Notes under the pieces: model-generated
The model's database searches: none
What the model was told of the DNA's origin: nothing
The model's input: the letters and a program-made list of their open reading frames with translations, nothing else
Made by a program: the position numbers and the translations under genes
Part shown: piece after piece, positions 23,901-33,055 of the stretch
Layout: each line of letters begins with the position of its first letter
How positions within the stretch are numbered: position 1 is the first letter of the stretch
Assembly (NCBI GenBank): GCA_020086605.1
Contig: JACBWW010000008.1
Location: 22,085,326-22,149,325 of the forward strand
Length of the DNA: 64,000 bases
From: Lanius collurio
Lineage: Eukaryota; Chordata; Aves; Passeriformes; Laniidae
Direction: 5' to 3'

Positions 23901-26900
23901 TAGATGAACATTTAGTTTGTTTCATCAGGCAGTATGAGTTCCCTTTCTTCTGTTTTCTTCTCTGATAGTGTTACCCTGGAAAGTAGTAGGTGAAATCCAG
24001 TTGCATGGAAGATGTGTGGAAATGAAACTAATACAAGCTACTGATCTGATTGATAACTCTAATGGGAGTTACTTCCTTCTTTATTCCCACCATCCAGATT
24101 TTGCAAATGCGAGTGTTTCATGTGTGAAGGCTAATGCATGAGAGATTCTCCATGAATACAGGCTCTGAGAAACCCTAACTCTTCAAAACATTACCGTGAC
24201 CTCAGCTAAACTGGCCAGTGCAGCTCCTTAATTCAGCAGATGCAAGCTGCCTTTGTTCAGTGTGGTATCGGGTAATAGGATTTGAGGAAACTTGTGTGGG
24301 TTCAAATATCGAATGTTGGTACCTGCTTTCAGACCTTCAGCCAGGAAAGCCTAGTTTGCAGTTCTGAATAAATACAAAGTTGTAGTTTATTCAGGCCTTT
24401 CAATCTCTAAAAAATAATTATGTATTTTTCTTGTCAGCATGTGGGTAAGGTTTAGTAGAATAGCTAACTGTGTAGGTGGGAAACAGTCCAAGGGGACCTT
24501 ATTTTTTTTAAATACATAATAATATTACAGTAAGGGCAGCAATGACCCAATAGGAAAGTCATCTTTTCCAGAACAGTGCATAGGACTCATTGTTTTATTA
24601 TAAGAAGATGAGAGAATTGCTTCATGATGGTAGAGTGCTATCCCTTCTGGTGCCATAAAAAGTACTGGCTTGATGCTTTTTAAGATTAATGCAAGAGTGA
24701 AGGAAATGGGAAAGAGAAATCCTTGAATCTTCCAGTCAATAATGCAGGGAGAACAATTTTCAAACTGAAAGATGAGTAATGTGTTGGTATGGATTCAGTG
24801 GGTAAAGTCATCACTGCTGTAATTAGCTGTGATAGCTTTTCCACTAGGCTGTTGGGGATTATTGGATGTGTTACCTCTCCTCTTCTTGCCCCCTGGTTCC
24901 TGGCCTGACATAACCCCTTAGATTTTGAGTTTTGTTTTTACTTAGATTTGCAGAAAACTATGAAATACTTACAGGATGTTCAAATTAATAAACACAGAAC
25001 ATGAACAGAGAATGTTCATGGGCATTATAAAATGTTGTGAACTACTGCTAGCTTCTAAAAGGGTAGAATAGATTCATTTCTTTGCCCTTTGTTCAGGGAT
25101 CCTTAAGCAGCTGTTGAGATATGTGCACCATGAAATTGCTCTGGTTTTTAAAGCAGACATCTGACTGGTGTACATGCTGGTGCTGACACCTGTCTGTCTC
25201 TTCAAAAGTTAGCTTTGTGCAGCAGAAGTATTTTGTCACCAAATTTGGTGTGATGTACTTCTAGAAATACCTGTGATAATTCTTGTATGCATTCAAGGAT
25301 TAACAGCTGTTACAGAGCCAGGTCCCAGAACCTGTAATGGATATTCATCTCCTTAATTGTGGCTAATGTGGTCACATGTATTGCGTGCATGCCTATAGCT
25401 AAGCTTTGCTACTAATCAGTGTGGCTAAATCTCTTTCACATAAGCTTGTTATGCTAGGTATATTGCTTGTATTTCCTCTTCTCTAAATTGCAAGGGAGAT
25501 TGCAGCAGTAATTAGTGAGGTCATCCCTTTTGATGATATCAGAGAAGATACTCTGCCAGTACTCTTTAAAAGGATAGTGTTGAAACATACACATGGAGTG
25601 AGAGAACTTCCCTAGTAAAGTGTGTTGATGTATGGTGCAGCAAATTCTGAGTGAGAACAAAACAGTGTTCTTATTAACAAATTGGTTTCATATATATATT
25701 TCTGGATGGGAAACTAAGTTTGAATAAACATGAAAAGTGAGTATCTTTGGGGAAAAAATAATTTGTGCTCACCCAGTCAAGAAGGGGAAAGGGCAGGAAC
25801 AATCTTAGCTTGTATCAAATTGTTCATCATAACTGCTGAAAGCAAATACTTGGCCTGTTTAGTGTAGTGTGATCAATAAAATCTGAAGTATGTACTGGAT
25901 CTGTACTTACAAAGCAGAGCAATGAAACTTTGAAGTAAAATTTAAAATGAGTGGATCTGAGGAAAACATACTGGAAAACATGCTAATAAAGCAGGAAAGG
26001 AGGGGAAGGGGAAATACATGCTTCAGTATAATGCATTTGCTAAGCTCTAACAGTATCTTGTGGGATAGCCTCAATACATTCAATAGCCTTTCTGGGCACA
26101 TACTTTTGCAAGTTTGTGAGGCACTTGTAGTTACTAGGGCAAGTAGCTCTTAAGTTAAACTGATGTGTTGTTTCTTGTTGGCTGTATTCTGTCCTCAGCA
26201 AGATTGGACTAAAAGTCCTTTTTATCGGCATGCACCCAAAAGTGATTGCTTCAGCTCAGAAAATGTTTGTAACTACAAATCTCTATCAATCTACAGTTTT
26301 TTCTTAGTTACAGAAAAGTTGTCTGTACGTGCAACTTGTCAGATACCATTATGTAGTCACATCGTGTGAATAGACTTCTAACAGTTTCTGTAAATTGAGT
26401 GAAATTGCAGAAGAATTACGTGTTTGTTTCTAGTGTTCTAGAACTGAAGCATGTAGCTTGCAGCTGCCAAGGAAAGGAAAGAGGAAATGGGCAAGGGTAG
26501 AAATCAGTCTGATTTTTTCACTTGATGCTTGGTATTAAATGGCAACTTAGTTCCAAGCTCACACAGCAACCGAGAACGGGATTTTTCTAGTCTTCTGCGC
26601 ATATTATATATCTGAAATGACTCCTCATTTCCAACATGTCATGAAGGGTGGAATCATGAGGGTTTTAAGTGGAAAAAGTGAATGGACTACTATAAATGAG
26701 TACCTAAACAGGTACCCATACTCAATTTGTAACACTAATCAAAACCTGTATCTCTCATTCAATGATTTTTTTTTTCCTTGTTCCTAGTACCAAAGATTGA
26801 AGGAAAAGAAAAAACCATAATCAGTTATGAAGGAGATCTAGCTGTAATGATTTGTAAAACTGAGTATACTCCCACAGCTTGGACCTGGTATATTACCAAT

Positions 26901-29900
26901 GGAACTAAGCTGGTAAGGTCTCCATCTGTTGGTCAAGCAAAATGGTGTGACAAAAAATGGGTACAAATACTTTGTGAAGTATGACTCTTTACTGCAAGCT
27001 CTACAAATTGCATTTCCATTGACTTCAATGGAAATCTCTGTATGGAAATGGAAAAAAAATCTGTAATATATACAGTTGTTCATTTTACACAGATGTAGTT
27101 TTTGTTCTTGTCTGTATGATGTTTCTTCTTCAAAAAGGTCCTGCCATACTCCTAGAGAAACAAATCATCTGAGTCTTGAGAGACTTGTTTTTACTGTATT
27201 TATACTGGTTATACTCTTCAAATCTTGCCACTGGATGCAAAAATAATCTTACAATGGGGTGTGCTTTCACCCATGAAATGTGTATGACCCTTTACTTCCT
27301 CTGGGTACAAGTAGTTCTATTTACTAGCCTTATGATCTGTCTAGGAAGCATGGCTTCCTAAGACACTTTGGTTTAGCCCACTTCTGAGGGCAGCACTGTC
27401 AACTGATGAGAGGATGTAAATGGATCTGTCTCCTTTATGCTGCTGGAGGTTAGTGACTTTTAAGAGTATCAACATATTTCCCAGTGAAGCAGAGTTCCCT
27501 CTTCCATTTCTTGAAAGTGCATGCTTTGTTCTGTGGTGAAACCTGTGACTTAGATCTGGCATCTAAGGGTGCCTTTGTCATTGGACAGTCAAGACAGTCC
27601 AAGGTACCTTTTATCTGGTCTTAAATAAACTAAAACAGGTCAGGCAATTTGCCCACTGAAAGTTTGTGTTTTCCTCCTGTGAGTCTAGAGGGAATCAGGG
27701 TGTCCAGCTAAAATAAATCCTTCCCTTGAAGATGGGCTTATTGTGCTTCACAAATGCCTTTTGTCTCTAACTCATTGTTGATATTTATGCAGAGCTGTAT
27801 GTTGATGATGCTCTTTGATTAAACCCCTTCTCATTACATTAATGAGACTTGAAATGTATTTTTTTCAGGTTGCCATTAATCCATCTTCTGATACAAACAA
27901 GTTTCAAATCAAGAGACAATCTGCTGGTGTAAGCCGTCTGGAGATACTCAAGCTCACCATGGAAGATGGTGGTGTATATTGGTGTGAAACTGCTTTTATG
28001 TTAGGGAGCAGTAAAAGAAGGTTTGAACTTAAAGTTCTGTCCATCATGGCACCTCTCAAACCCTTTATAGCAGTTGTGGCTGAAGTTGTTATTCTTGTAA
28101 CTACTATTGCCCTCTACGAGGTGTATTCGAAAAGGAAAGGAGAAGGTAAGTTTTGGTGGGGGTTTTTTGTTTGGTTGGTCAGTTTGGGGTTTCTTAATTA
28201 ATTTCTAGCTTTTTGTTGAAATTACAGCCAAAGGTAGAAAGATATGGCGCATCATATATGAAGATGTGTCATTTTCACATCTGTATATCCGATAAAATCC
28301 TTTCTTCGGAAACATTGCAATACAGAGAGCTTTCACTAAGCAATACCTGCTCATAACAGGTTTGGTATAGTCCTTTTGGTTTTTTTTTTCCTTACAATAC
28401 AAAAGGGAATTTAGAGGCTGTAATTTTTGCGGGAATGCTTAGAAATGGAAGCAGTTCTTGATAGCCTTGATGGAAAAGATTTCTTTAACCGCATTTAGTA
28501 AGATGGAAAAATGCATGTCTCTAATACTTACATAAATGCATGTTACCTATATTTTAAAATACAGAAATTTATAAATCTATATATAATACAATTTGTACTA
28601 AAATCAGATTAATAAAACTTTATCAAAATAAACTTTTTCACCAGTTTGGAGGTGATTCCCTTGCATAGATAAACAAGGTAACTTGTAATACAAATTTAAG
28701 AAAACTAATAAAATGAAAAAATATTTTGTTCTGATTAAACAATGAGTAAATGTACTAAACAAGAAAATTTGTATTGTTTATTAAATGGATACTTACGCAT
28801 AATACCTCTTTTGTTCTGCAGAACGTGAAAGAGAGTTTGACCAAATTGAGCAACTGTAAGCAAAAAATTTCTATACTGTAGTTCAGTATTTGTTCTTATG
28901 TTTATTGGTGGTGTAAAAAATTATACCTTGTTGTTGATCCCATTGGAAAGGGAGATGACGGTGAACATGAAAGAACAGTTTAGTCTCTTCCTTAAGACTT
29001 CCTAATTCCAAAGTGAGCCGAACACTGCTTTCTACCTGGCACTTAATTTTGAGATTAAGATTTTTTTTGTGTGTATGGTTTTTAGTTTGTTTGTTTGTTT
29101 TGTGTTGGTTTTCGGGTCCTTTTTTGGTTTGGGTTTGTTTGTTTGGGTTTTTTTTCTGTGAGAGCACCATGTGTCCTTGTTGTAAGCTCATTCTAGAAGA
29201 GTATAACTGCAATGAAATAATTTGTGGGTGAAAGTGTAACAGAAGTGGCTCTGATTTTTTTTCAAAGTATATTTGCCCATATTAAAAAAAACATTTCTCT
29301 CTTCTAATAGTCAAAGCCCTAAATCTTGCAGCTAAGCCTGTAGTTGCTGGGATGTTGAGAGTTGGTATTGTTGGCTGTTTTTGAGGTAACTCTAGCCTCA
29401 CAGGTTTCACTCTGTGCTGGTATCTTGGGCTTCTTGGGCTGCCCTGCTGGAACCAAAGTAGGAGGTTTAGGTACTTCTGTTGCAGTGTCTGTCCTCCCAT
29501 GCCAGCTCTCCTGTCCTTAGGATCATGTATTTCTTTAGGCTTGTTTGGTAAAATAAGATATACTTCTCTCTCTGCCTGTCCTCTGAAGCCTAATTCCCTT
29601 ACCTAGCTTGTTTACCTCTTAAAACAAGAGGAAAGTTGTCTAGCATTTCCTCATTTTAGATGGTTCCAGTCTACTCTACTACTCTAGTTTTTGTCCCCTT
29701 GATCCCTTCTCTCCTCCTATGTTTGTCTCCCTTTTTCTTCTGAGTAGCTGTCTTTCCCTCCTTGAATTTTTTTTTTCTGCAGTGACCTTCTTTGTTTCCT
29801 CGTGTTGTATTCACTTTTTCATTCCTTTTTTTCACTGCTAGCTGAAAATGCATTTTGGTGCTTTTCCACTTACCTGAACAGACCTAAAGCTCTAATTCAA

Positions 29901-30573
29901 TTATAGCATAAAGTGGGAATATTTCTTGGGAATATAGTATGCTATTATACTGCTGACTGTTCGGGGATATGTCTTGGGTTGAAAATTGAGTAATTGTCTT
30001 TATTGCACAGCCCTGCTTCTCATAAACATACTGAAAGTACCAGGATGGTAACACTGAATAGTGCACTAAAGTAATGTTTTTGTAATTGCTGGGATGTGAT
30101 TCTGGACAGGTTCTTAATCTTTATTGTGGAATTCTTAGATAAACACATAGGAGGAAAATTTATTTAACTATGTACTTCCATTCAAGAACTGAAAGTTATT
30201 TGAACTATTGGCTATTAATAAGATGTATTTGTGTACCAGAAAGTGGCTCCAAAGGAGCACGTCTGGTCTGTTATGTCAGGGGATGACTAATACATCTGTA
30301 TTTGGTTGATGAGGCTGTGATTAAAGGTTGCATCCAGCCTTGTGTTTAGATGGGAGCGTAGTCTATCACAATTTTTTTTTTTTTTTTAGCAAGTGAACTT
30401 TTAATTCAAGTCTTTGTTGTGATCCACTGCGTAATAGCTAGTTTTAGTTATTCCAGAAGGAGACTGGGAATTATTGTGCTATCTTACACTTATCAGTTGA
30501 GTAGTGGAATAAAACCTTTTTTTCTTACAGTAAATCAGAAGATGACATTGCTGGGGAACAAAAGCAGTTCTAG
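11862..30573 (+). CDS. EMB: Embigin, nine coding exons
   Basis: Embigin is a type I membrane glycoprotein of the basigin/neuroplastin family. In mammals it acts as a chaperone subunit for monocarboxylate transporters (notably MCT2) and in cell adhesion. The joined exons encode 331 residues; human embigin has about 327. In order: signal peptide 1-27 with a Leu-rich core; a low-complexity stalk to about 85; Ig domain 1 with Cys108 and Cys157 (LGSYSC) and Trp123; Ig domain 2 with Cys195 and Cys253 (DGGVYWC) and Trp206; membrane helix about 275-297 with Glu286 inside it; a basic stop-transfer (SKRKGE); then a tail with EFDQIEQLKSEDD. N-glycosylation sequons are at 54, 95, 127, 166 and 210. PLKPF before the helix, the intramembrane Glu and the EF(D/E)QIEQLKS tail match mammalian embigin from memory and separate it from basigin. 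The ATG has A at -3 and is the first in the leader. Every intron is GT-AG with matching phase. Confidence 0.96.
14955..15110 (+). mobile_element. Old L2/L3-type LINE endonuclease fossil
   Basis: Translation gives LLVCKPHC at about 14971-14994. After a one-base frame change it gives ITELLYSLALAPSKFIIFGD, with GDFN at 15078-15089. This is the conserved layout of the APE-type endonuclease in CR1/L2/L3-clade LINEs: a hydrophobic stretch with a Y-R-P-P-like turn, a Leu-rich helix, then (L/F)GDFN. The frame shift and the stop directly after GDFN show a decayed copy. The match is from memory of the family pattern, and both limits are approximate. Confidence 0.5.
15705..15766 (+). mobile_element. CR1 LINE 3' stub
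   Basis: 'gttgggatagatcc' followed by 'gggtctcttccagttcagaa' and 'attctgtgatc' matches the terminal CR1 pattern (ggttggactagatg...ggtcccttccaac...attctgtgattct). It lies in embigin intron 1, sense to the gene. Confidence 0.65.
16721..16804 (+). CDS. EMB: Embigin exon 2: stalk
   Basis: 84 nt, phase 1 at both ends, between CTTTTTTTAG and TCTG|GTAATT. It encodes a Ser/Thr/Gln-rich segment (GPAITTQDSSQTQ...) with the sequon N54-E-S. It is weakly conserved, as expected for the N-terminal stalk of embigin. Skipping it would keep the reading frame. Confidence 0.85.
16805..19730. other. Embigin intron 2
   Basis: 2.9 kb, donor GTAATT, acceptor TTGTTAG. No repeat or exon recognised. Open frames in both directions are short and featureless. 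Confidence 0.8.
19731..19814 (+). CDS. EMB: Embigin exon 3: acidic stalk
   Basis: Also 84 nt and phase 1-1, between CACCTTGTTAG and ACCTG|GTGAGG. It encodes an acidic segment (GPDVASEELKPAGKEVSYDS...) leading to Ig domain 1. Like exon 2 it opens with GTCCAG (GlyPro) and can be skipped in frame. Confidence 0.85.
19815..21942. other. Embigin intron 3
   Basis: 2.1 kb, donor GTGAGG, acceptor CTTATTACAG. No repeat or additional exon recognised. Confidence 0.8.
21943..22114 (+). CDS. EMB: Embigin exon 4: first half of Ig domain 1
   Basis: 172 nt, ending CATCCA|GTAAGT in phase 2. It encodes the B strand with Cys108 (VQLTCKLD) and the core Trp123 (VTWKRGNET). Sequons are at N95 and N127. Splitting an Ig domain by an intron is normal for this family. 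Confidence 0.95.
22115..23262. other. Embigin intron 4
   Basis: 1.1 kb, donor GTAAGT, acceptor preceded by a run of about 13 T. Nothing else recognised. Confidence 0.85.
23263..23351 (+). CDS. EMB: Embigin exon 5: second half of Ig domain 1
   Basis: 89 nt. It encodes VTISDSSHLGSYSCILKGEV with Cys157, which pairs with Cys108, and the sequon N166-A-T. It ends CAAG|GTAATT in phase 1. Mammalian embigin has a similar MGSYSC block. Confidence 0.94.
23352..26787. other. Embigin intron 5
   Basis: 3.4 kb. It holds an acceptor-like site, an in-frame 57-codon extension and an AATAAA that could form an alternative last exon (23969-24385). No transposon was recognised. Confidence 0.8.
23969..24385 (+). 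other. Candidate alternative last exon in embigin intron 5
   Basis: A pyrimidine-rich acceptor (TTCTTCTCTGATAG) is followed by a frame that joins exon 5 in the correct phase. It stays open for 57 codons to TGA at 24139-24141. An AATAAA lies at 24367-24372, about 230 bases on. If used, the product would be Ig domain 1 plus a novel tail with no second Ig and no membrane helix, so it would probably be secreted. A 57-codon open frame can arise by chance (a few percent), and the tail matches nothing I know. Speculative. Confidence 0.2.
26788..26912 (+). CDS. EMB: Embigin exon 6: first half of Ig domain 2
   Basis: 125 nt between TTCCTAG and AAGCTG|GTAAGG, ending in phase 0. It encodes ISYEGDLAVMICKTEY with Cys195 and the core Trp206 (WTWYITNGT) with sequon N210. 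The mammalian counterpart also reads ISY-GD...C...WTWY. Confidence 0.95.
26913..27868. other. Embigin intron 6
   Basis: 0.96 kb, donor GTAAGG, acceptor TATTTTTTTCAG. Nothing else recognised. Confidence 0.85.
27869..28145 (+). CDS. EMB: Embigin exon 7: Ig domain 2 end and membrane helix
   Basis: 277 nt. It encodes the rest of Ig domain 2 with LTMEDGGVYWCE (Cys253), the juxtamembrane PLKPF, the helix AVVAEVVILVTTIAL with Glu286, and the basic YSKRKGE stop-transfer. The Glu within the helix is a hallmark of the basigin family and is tied to transporter pairing. It ends GAAG|GTAAGT in phase 1. Confidence 0.96.
28146..28821. other. Embigin intron 7
   Basis: 0.68 kb, AT-rich, donor GTAAGT, acceptor TGTTCTGCAG. 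Nothing else recognised. Confidence 0.85.
28822..28855 (+). CDS. EMB: Embigin exon 8: cytoplasmic micro-exon
   Basis: Only 34 nt. It encodes ERERE-FDQIEQ and the first two bases of Leu318, then CAACT|GTAAGC. The FDQIEQL motif matches the FEQIEQL of mammalian embigin. It is far too short to be found as a free-standing reading frame. Confidence 0.93.
28856..30530. other. Embigin intron 8
   Basis: 1.7 kb with a T/G-rich low-complexity stretch at about 29058-29156 (TTTG units) and a run of 18 T near 30371. No exon or transposon recognised. Confidence 0.8.
30531..30573 (+). CDS. EMB: Embigin exon 9: end of cytoplasmic tail
   Basis: After acceptor TTTCTTACAG it completes Leu318 and encodes KSEDDIAGEQKQF, then TAG. 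The KS(E/D)D start agrees with mammals. The last residues do not, and the tail is about ten residues shorter (see findings). A good splice donor follows 32 bases after the stop, close enough to avoid nonsense-mediated decay. Confidence 0.88.
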
Positions 30574-31509
30574 GCAGAGAAGAAGTTAATCTGGTTTCTT
30601 GAAAGGTAGGTAAGAGATGAAAGAGTTTACTTTTCTCTTGAGCAGCCTAATACTGCGACAAAGAAGTCCACTGTACCATCCTATTTTTTTTTTTTAATGG
30701 GGGAGCACCATAGTAATTAAATAATTGTTTAGATAAAGTAAGATACAGTCAAACAAGAAATCAAGTCCAAATCGTTTTAACTCAGTTCTCTTGTCATTGT
30801 GATTTACTAGTTCTGTTAACCCATGCAGTCTTTAAAATGAGACTCAGATTAACCTGCTTGACTCTTGATCCTGTAAGAATCCAGTGAATGCCAGGGTAGA
30901 TGCTGAGAAGATAAGAAGTGCTGCTGTTTTCAAATTCGCACTCTGTCCAGCTATTTTTGGATGTCAAGTGAGTTTATGGAGGAGGGATCCTCTGTAGTAG
31001 CAAGTGGGGAATATGACAGTACTGGAGAGATGAAGCAAAGGATTAGAGGAGTCTGGGACAGAAGACTGGAATCAATAGATGGTGATTGAAAGGACTAGTT
31101 GTAGAATAAAGGAGAGGATGTGTAGCCCCATGAAAGCTATATAGTGAACTTCCTGATTCTCTACCCTCTTTACACTTTAATTATAGGCTGTGTCTCCTGA
31201 CACCATCCAGAAATGCTTGTCAGACAATGGTCTGTCAGTTGAGGACCAGTCCTACCCACACTTGTTTCTCTTCTGCATTTGGCATCTCAATTTCTGGTTT
31301 GTAGATGAGAGGTTGTGAATGACTTTGAATTCATGTCACTACTGGTTCATCCTCACCACAAGCCATCTACCTGAGTAAAGACTGTTGCCATACCCTTTCT
31401 TTTATAGAACAGGAGGAGATGTGTCAGGTGGAGCTCATGTAAAGAGAGTAACAACTCAGAAAATGATCCAGAACAAATACTTCCCAAGGTTATATTGTCT
31501 CTGTTTCTC

Positions 31510-32100
31510 TTAGGTTTAACCCCAGCTGGCAGCTCAGAGCCATGCAGCCACTTGCTTTTGCTCTCTCTGGGGGGATAGCGAAGAGAATAACATGAGTAAA
31601 AATGGGTGAGCTCAGGGACTGAGATACAGACAGCTTAACAGAAGAAAGCAAAGCAAAAGCTGAACACAAAAACAAAAGAAAGGATTCATTCACTGTTTCT
31701 CATGGGCAGGCTGGTGTTCAGCTGTCTCCAGGCAGGAAGGTTTTCATCATACTTGGAACATGCATAATAGCTGCTTGGATTAATTGAAAAAACAAATGCT
31801 GTGACTCTGAATGTGTGTTCTCTCCCCATTTCTCCTTCTTCTCCTAGCTTTACATGCTGAGCATGATGCCCTGTGGGATGGGGCATCCTTGTGATCAGCT
31901 GGGGGCTGATGCTCTGGCTGTGTCACCTCGAAACTCCTTGTATTCCCCCAGCCTTCTTGGTGGTGACGACAAGGCTTGTGACTGATGAGCAGCACCTAAA
32001 ATATTCCTGTGCTATCAACACTGCTTCCAACACAAATCCAAACGTAGCCCTTTACCAGCTGCTGAGAAAAAAATTAACTATTCCAGTCAAAACCAGCACA
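31510..32100 (+). mobile_element. Solo endogenous-retrovirus LTR, near full length (copy B)
   Basis: About 590 bases from 'ttaggtttaaccccagctgg' to 'tcaaaaccagcaca'. It holds the family landmarks: 'aaagcaaagcaaaagc', 'ggattcattcactg', the 'gctttacatgctgagcatga' block, 'tgctatcaacactgcttcc' and 'acgtagccctttaccagctg'. Sense to embigin. No internal viral genes flank it. It is degenerate and no clear target duplication is seen. Confidence 0.85.
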
Positions 32101-32305
32101 GAAGGATTTATCTCATGTTAGATGTGAGGTTCCATTCTTATAAAGTTCTTCTGACTCATAGCACTCAGTCAATAAATAAGGATTCTTCTCTGAGAACTGC
32201 CTGCTTTGTCTTCATATACAATGTCAAAAGTTTTAATGTCTGAACATGATAAATGCCAATTTTCTCTCTATAACTCCCTGAAGACAGGTTATAGCAAGGT
32301 GAGGA

Positions 32306-32600
32306 TCAGTTTCTTCTTCCAAGTAGCAAGTGATGGAACAGGAGGAAATAGCCTCAAGTCGTATCAGGAGAGGTTTAGATTGGATATTAGGAAAAGTCTC
32401 TTCGCTGATGGGGTGGTCAGGCATTGGAGCAGGCTGCCCAGGGAAGTGGTGGAATCATCAACCCTGGGCATGCTCAGAAGGTGTGTGGATGTGGCACTTA
32501 GGGCTATGGTTTACTGCTGAATGTGGTGGTGCTGAGTTAATGGTTGGACTTGATGGTGTTAGGAGATCTTTTCTAACCTAAATAATTCTGTGATTTGATT
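32306..32600 (+). mobile_element. CR1 LINE 3' end
   Basis: A good CR1 tail: 'aggagaggtttagattggat', 'attaggaaaagtctcttcgc', 'gggtggtcaggcattggagc', 'aggctgcccagggaagtggt' and the end 'ggttggacttgatggtgtta ... ataattctgtgattt'. It is 5'-truncated and lies about 200 bases after LTR copy B. Confidence 0.93.
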
Positions 32601-32736
32601 TACAAGTTGGACCATTCAAAAAATGATATATTGATTAGAATGAAGTTTATTTTCAAACAAATACAGGAGAATACCAAGCAGCAAAATAACAAAATTTGTA
32701 TTGTAATGAAATATGTTTATTTTTTTTTTATTGCAG

Positions 32737-33055
32737 GAGATTTAAGCCAACAGAAGTGGAAATCATCACAAAGCTACAGAAGATGTATGCAGTTATGCAT
32801 TTTAAACATTCACTGTGTTTTAAAGTAGTCATCTACATTTGAGAAATAAGATGCTTTTAAAATAAGTCTGAAACCACTCATTTTATACAGATGATGTGAT
32901 ACCTTTATCTGTAAGATTGTTTGTTGTTTTTCTGGTAGTAGGTGGTTTTTTTACATGATTAGCCTTACTGTTGGTTTATTATTGGTCTGTTTGATTTTTA
33001 TCTCCTAAACTGGAACTGATGTTGTATTCACTGAATAAATGGTTAATGTAGAGTG
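32737..33055 (+). other. Likely last (non-coding) exon of embigin
   Basis: It begins after the acceptor TTATTGCAG at 32736 and runs to just past an AATAAA at 33033. It has no long reading frame in the sense direction that joins embigin. Assignment rests on splice-site quality and the polyadenylation signal. Confidence 0.5.
33033..33038 (+). terminator. AATAAA polyadenylation signal for embigin
   Basis: Canonical AATAAA (in 'ctgaataaatgg') followed by a GT-containing stretch. It is the first strong signal after the likely 3' UTR exon. Other AATAAA sites occur downstream (for example near 36979), so a longer 3' end is possible. Confidence 0.5.

Larger units (their letters stand above)
30574..32736 (+). 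other. Embigin 3' UTR start and likely 3' UTR intron
   Basis: Two overlapping donors lie just after the stop: GAAAG|GTAGGT at 30606 and GGTAG|GTAAGA at 30610. The matching acceptor would be the T-rich TTTTATTGCAG ending at 32736. The intron would contain the LTR at 31510-32100 and the CR1 tail at 32306-32600. If it is not spliced, the 3' UTR would simply run through these repeats. Inferred from splice signals only. Confidence 0.5.

Noticed and set aside
27815..28201. 128-codon open frame taken as a separate gene
   Set aside because: It is embigin exon 7 read through the flanking introns; acceptor at 27868 and donor at 28146 define the real exon.
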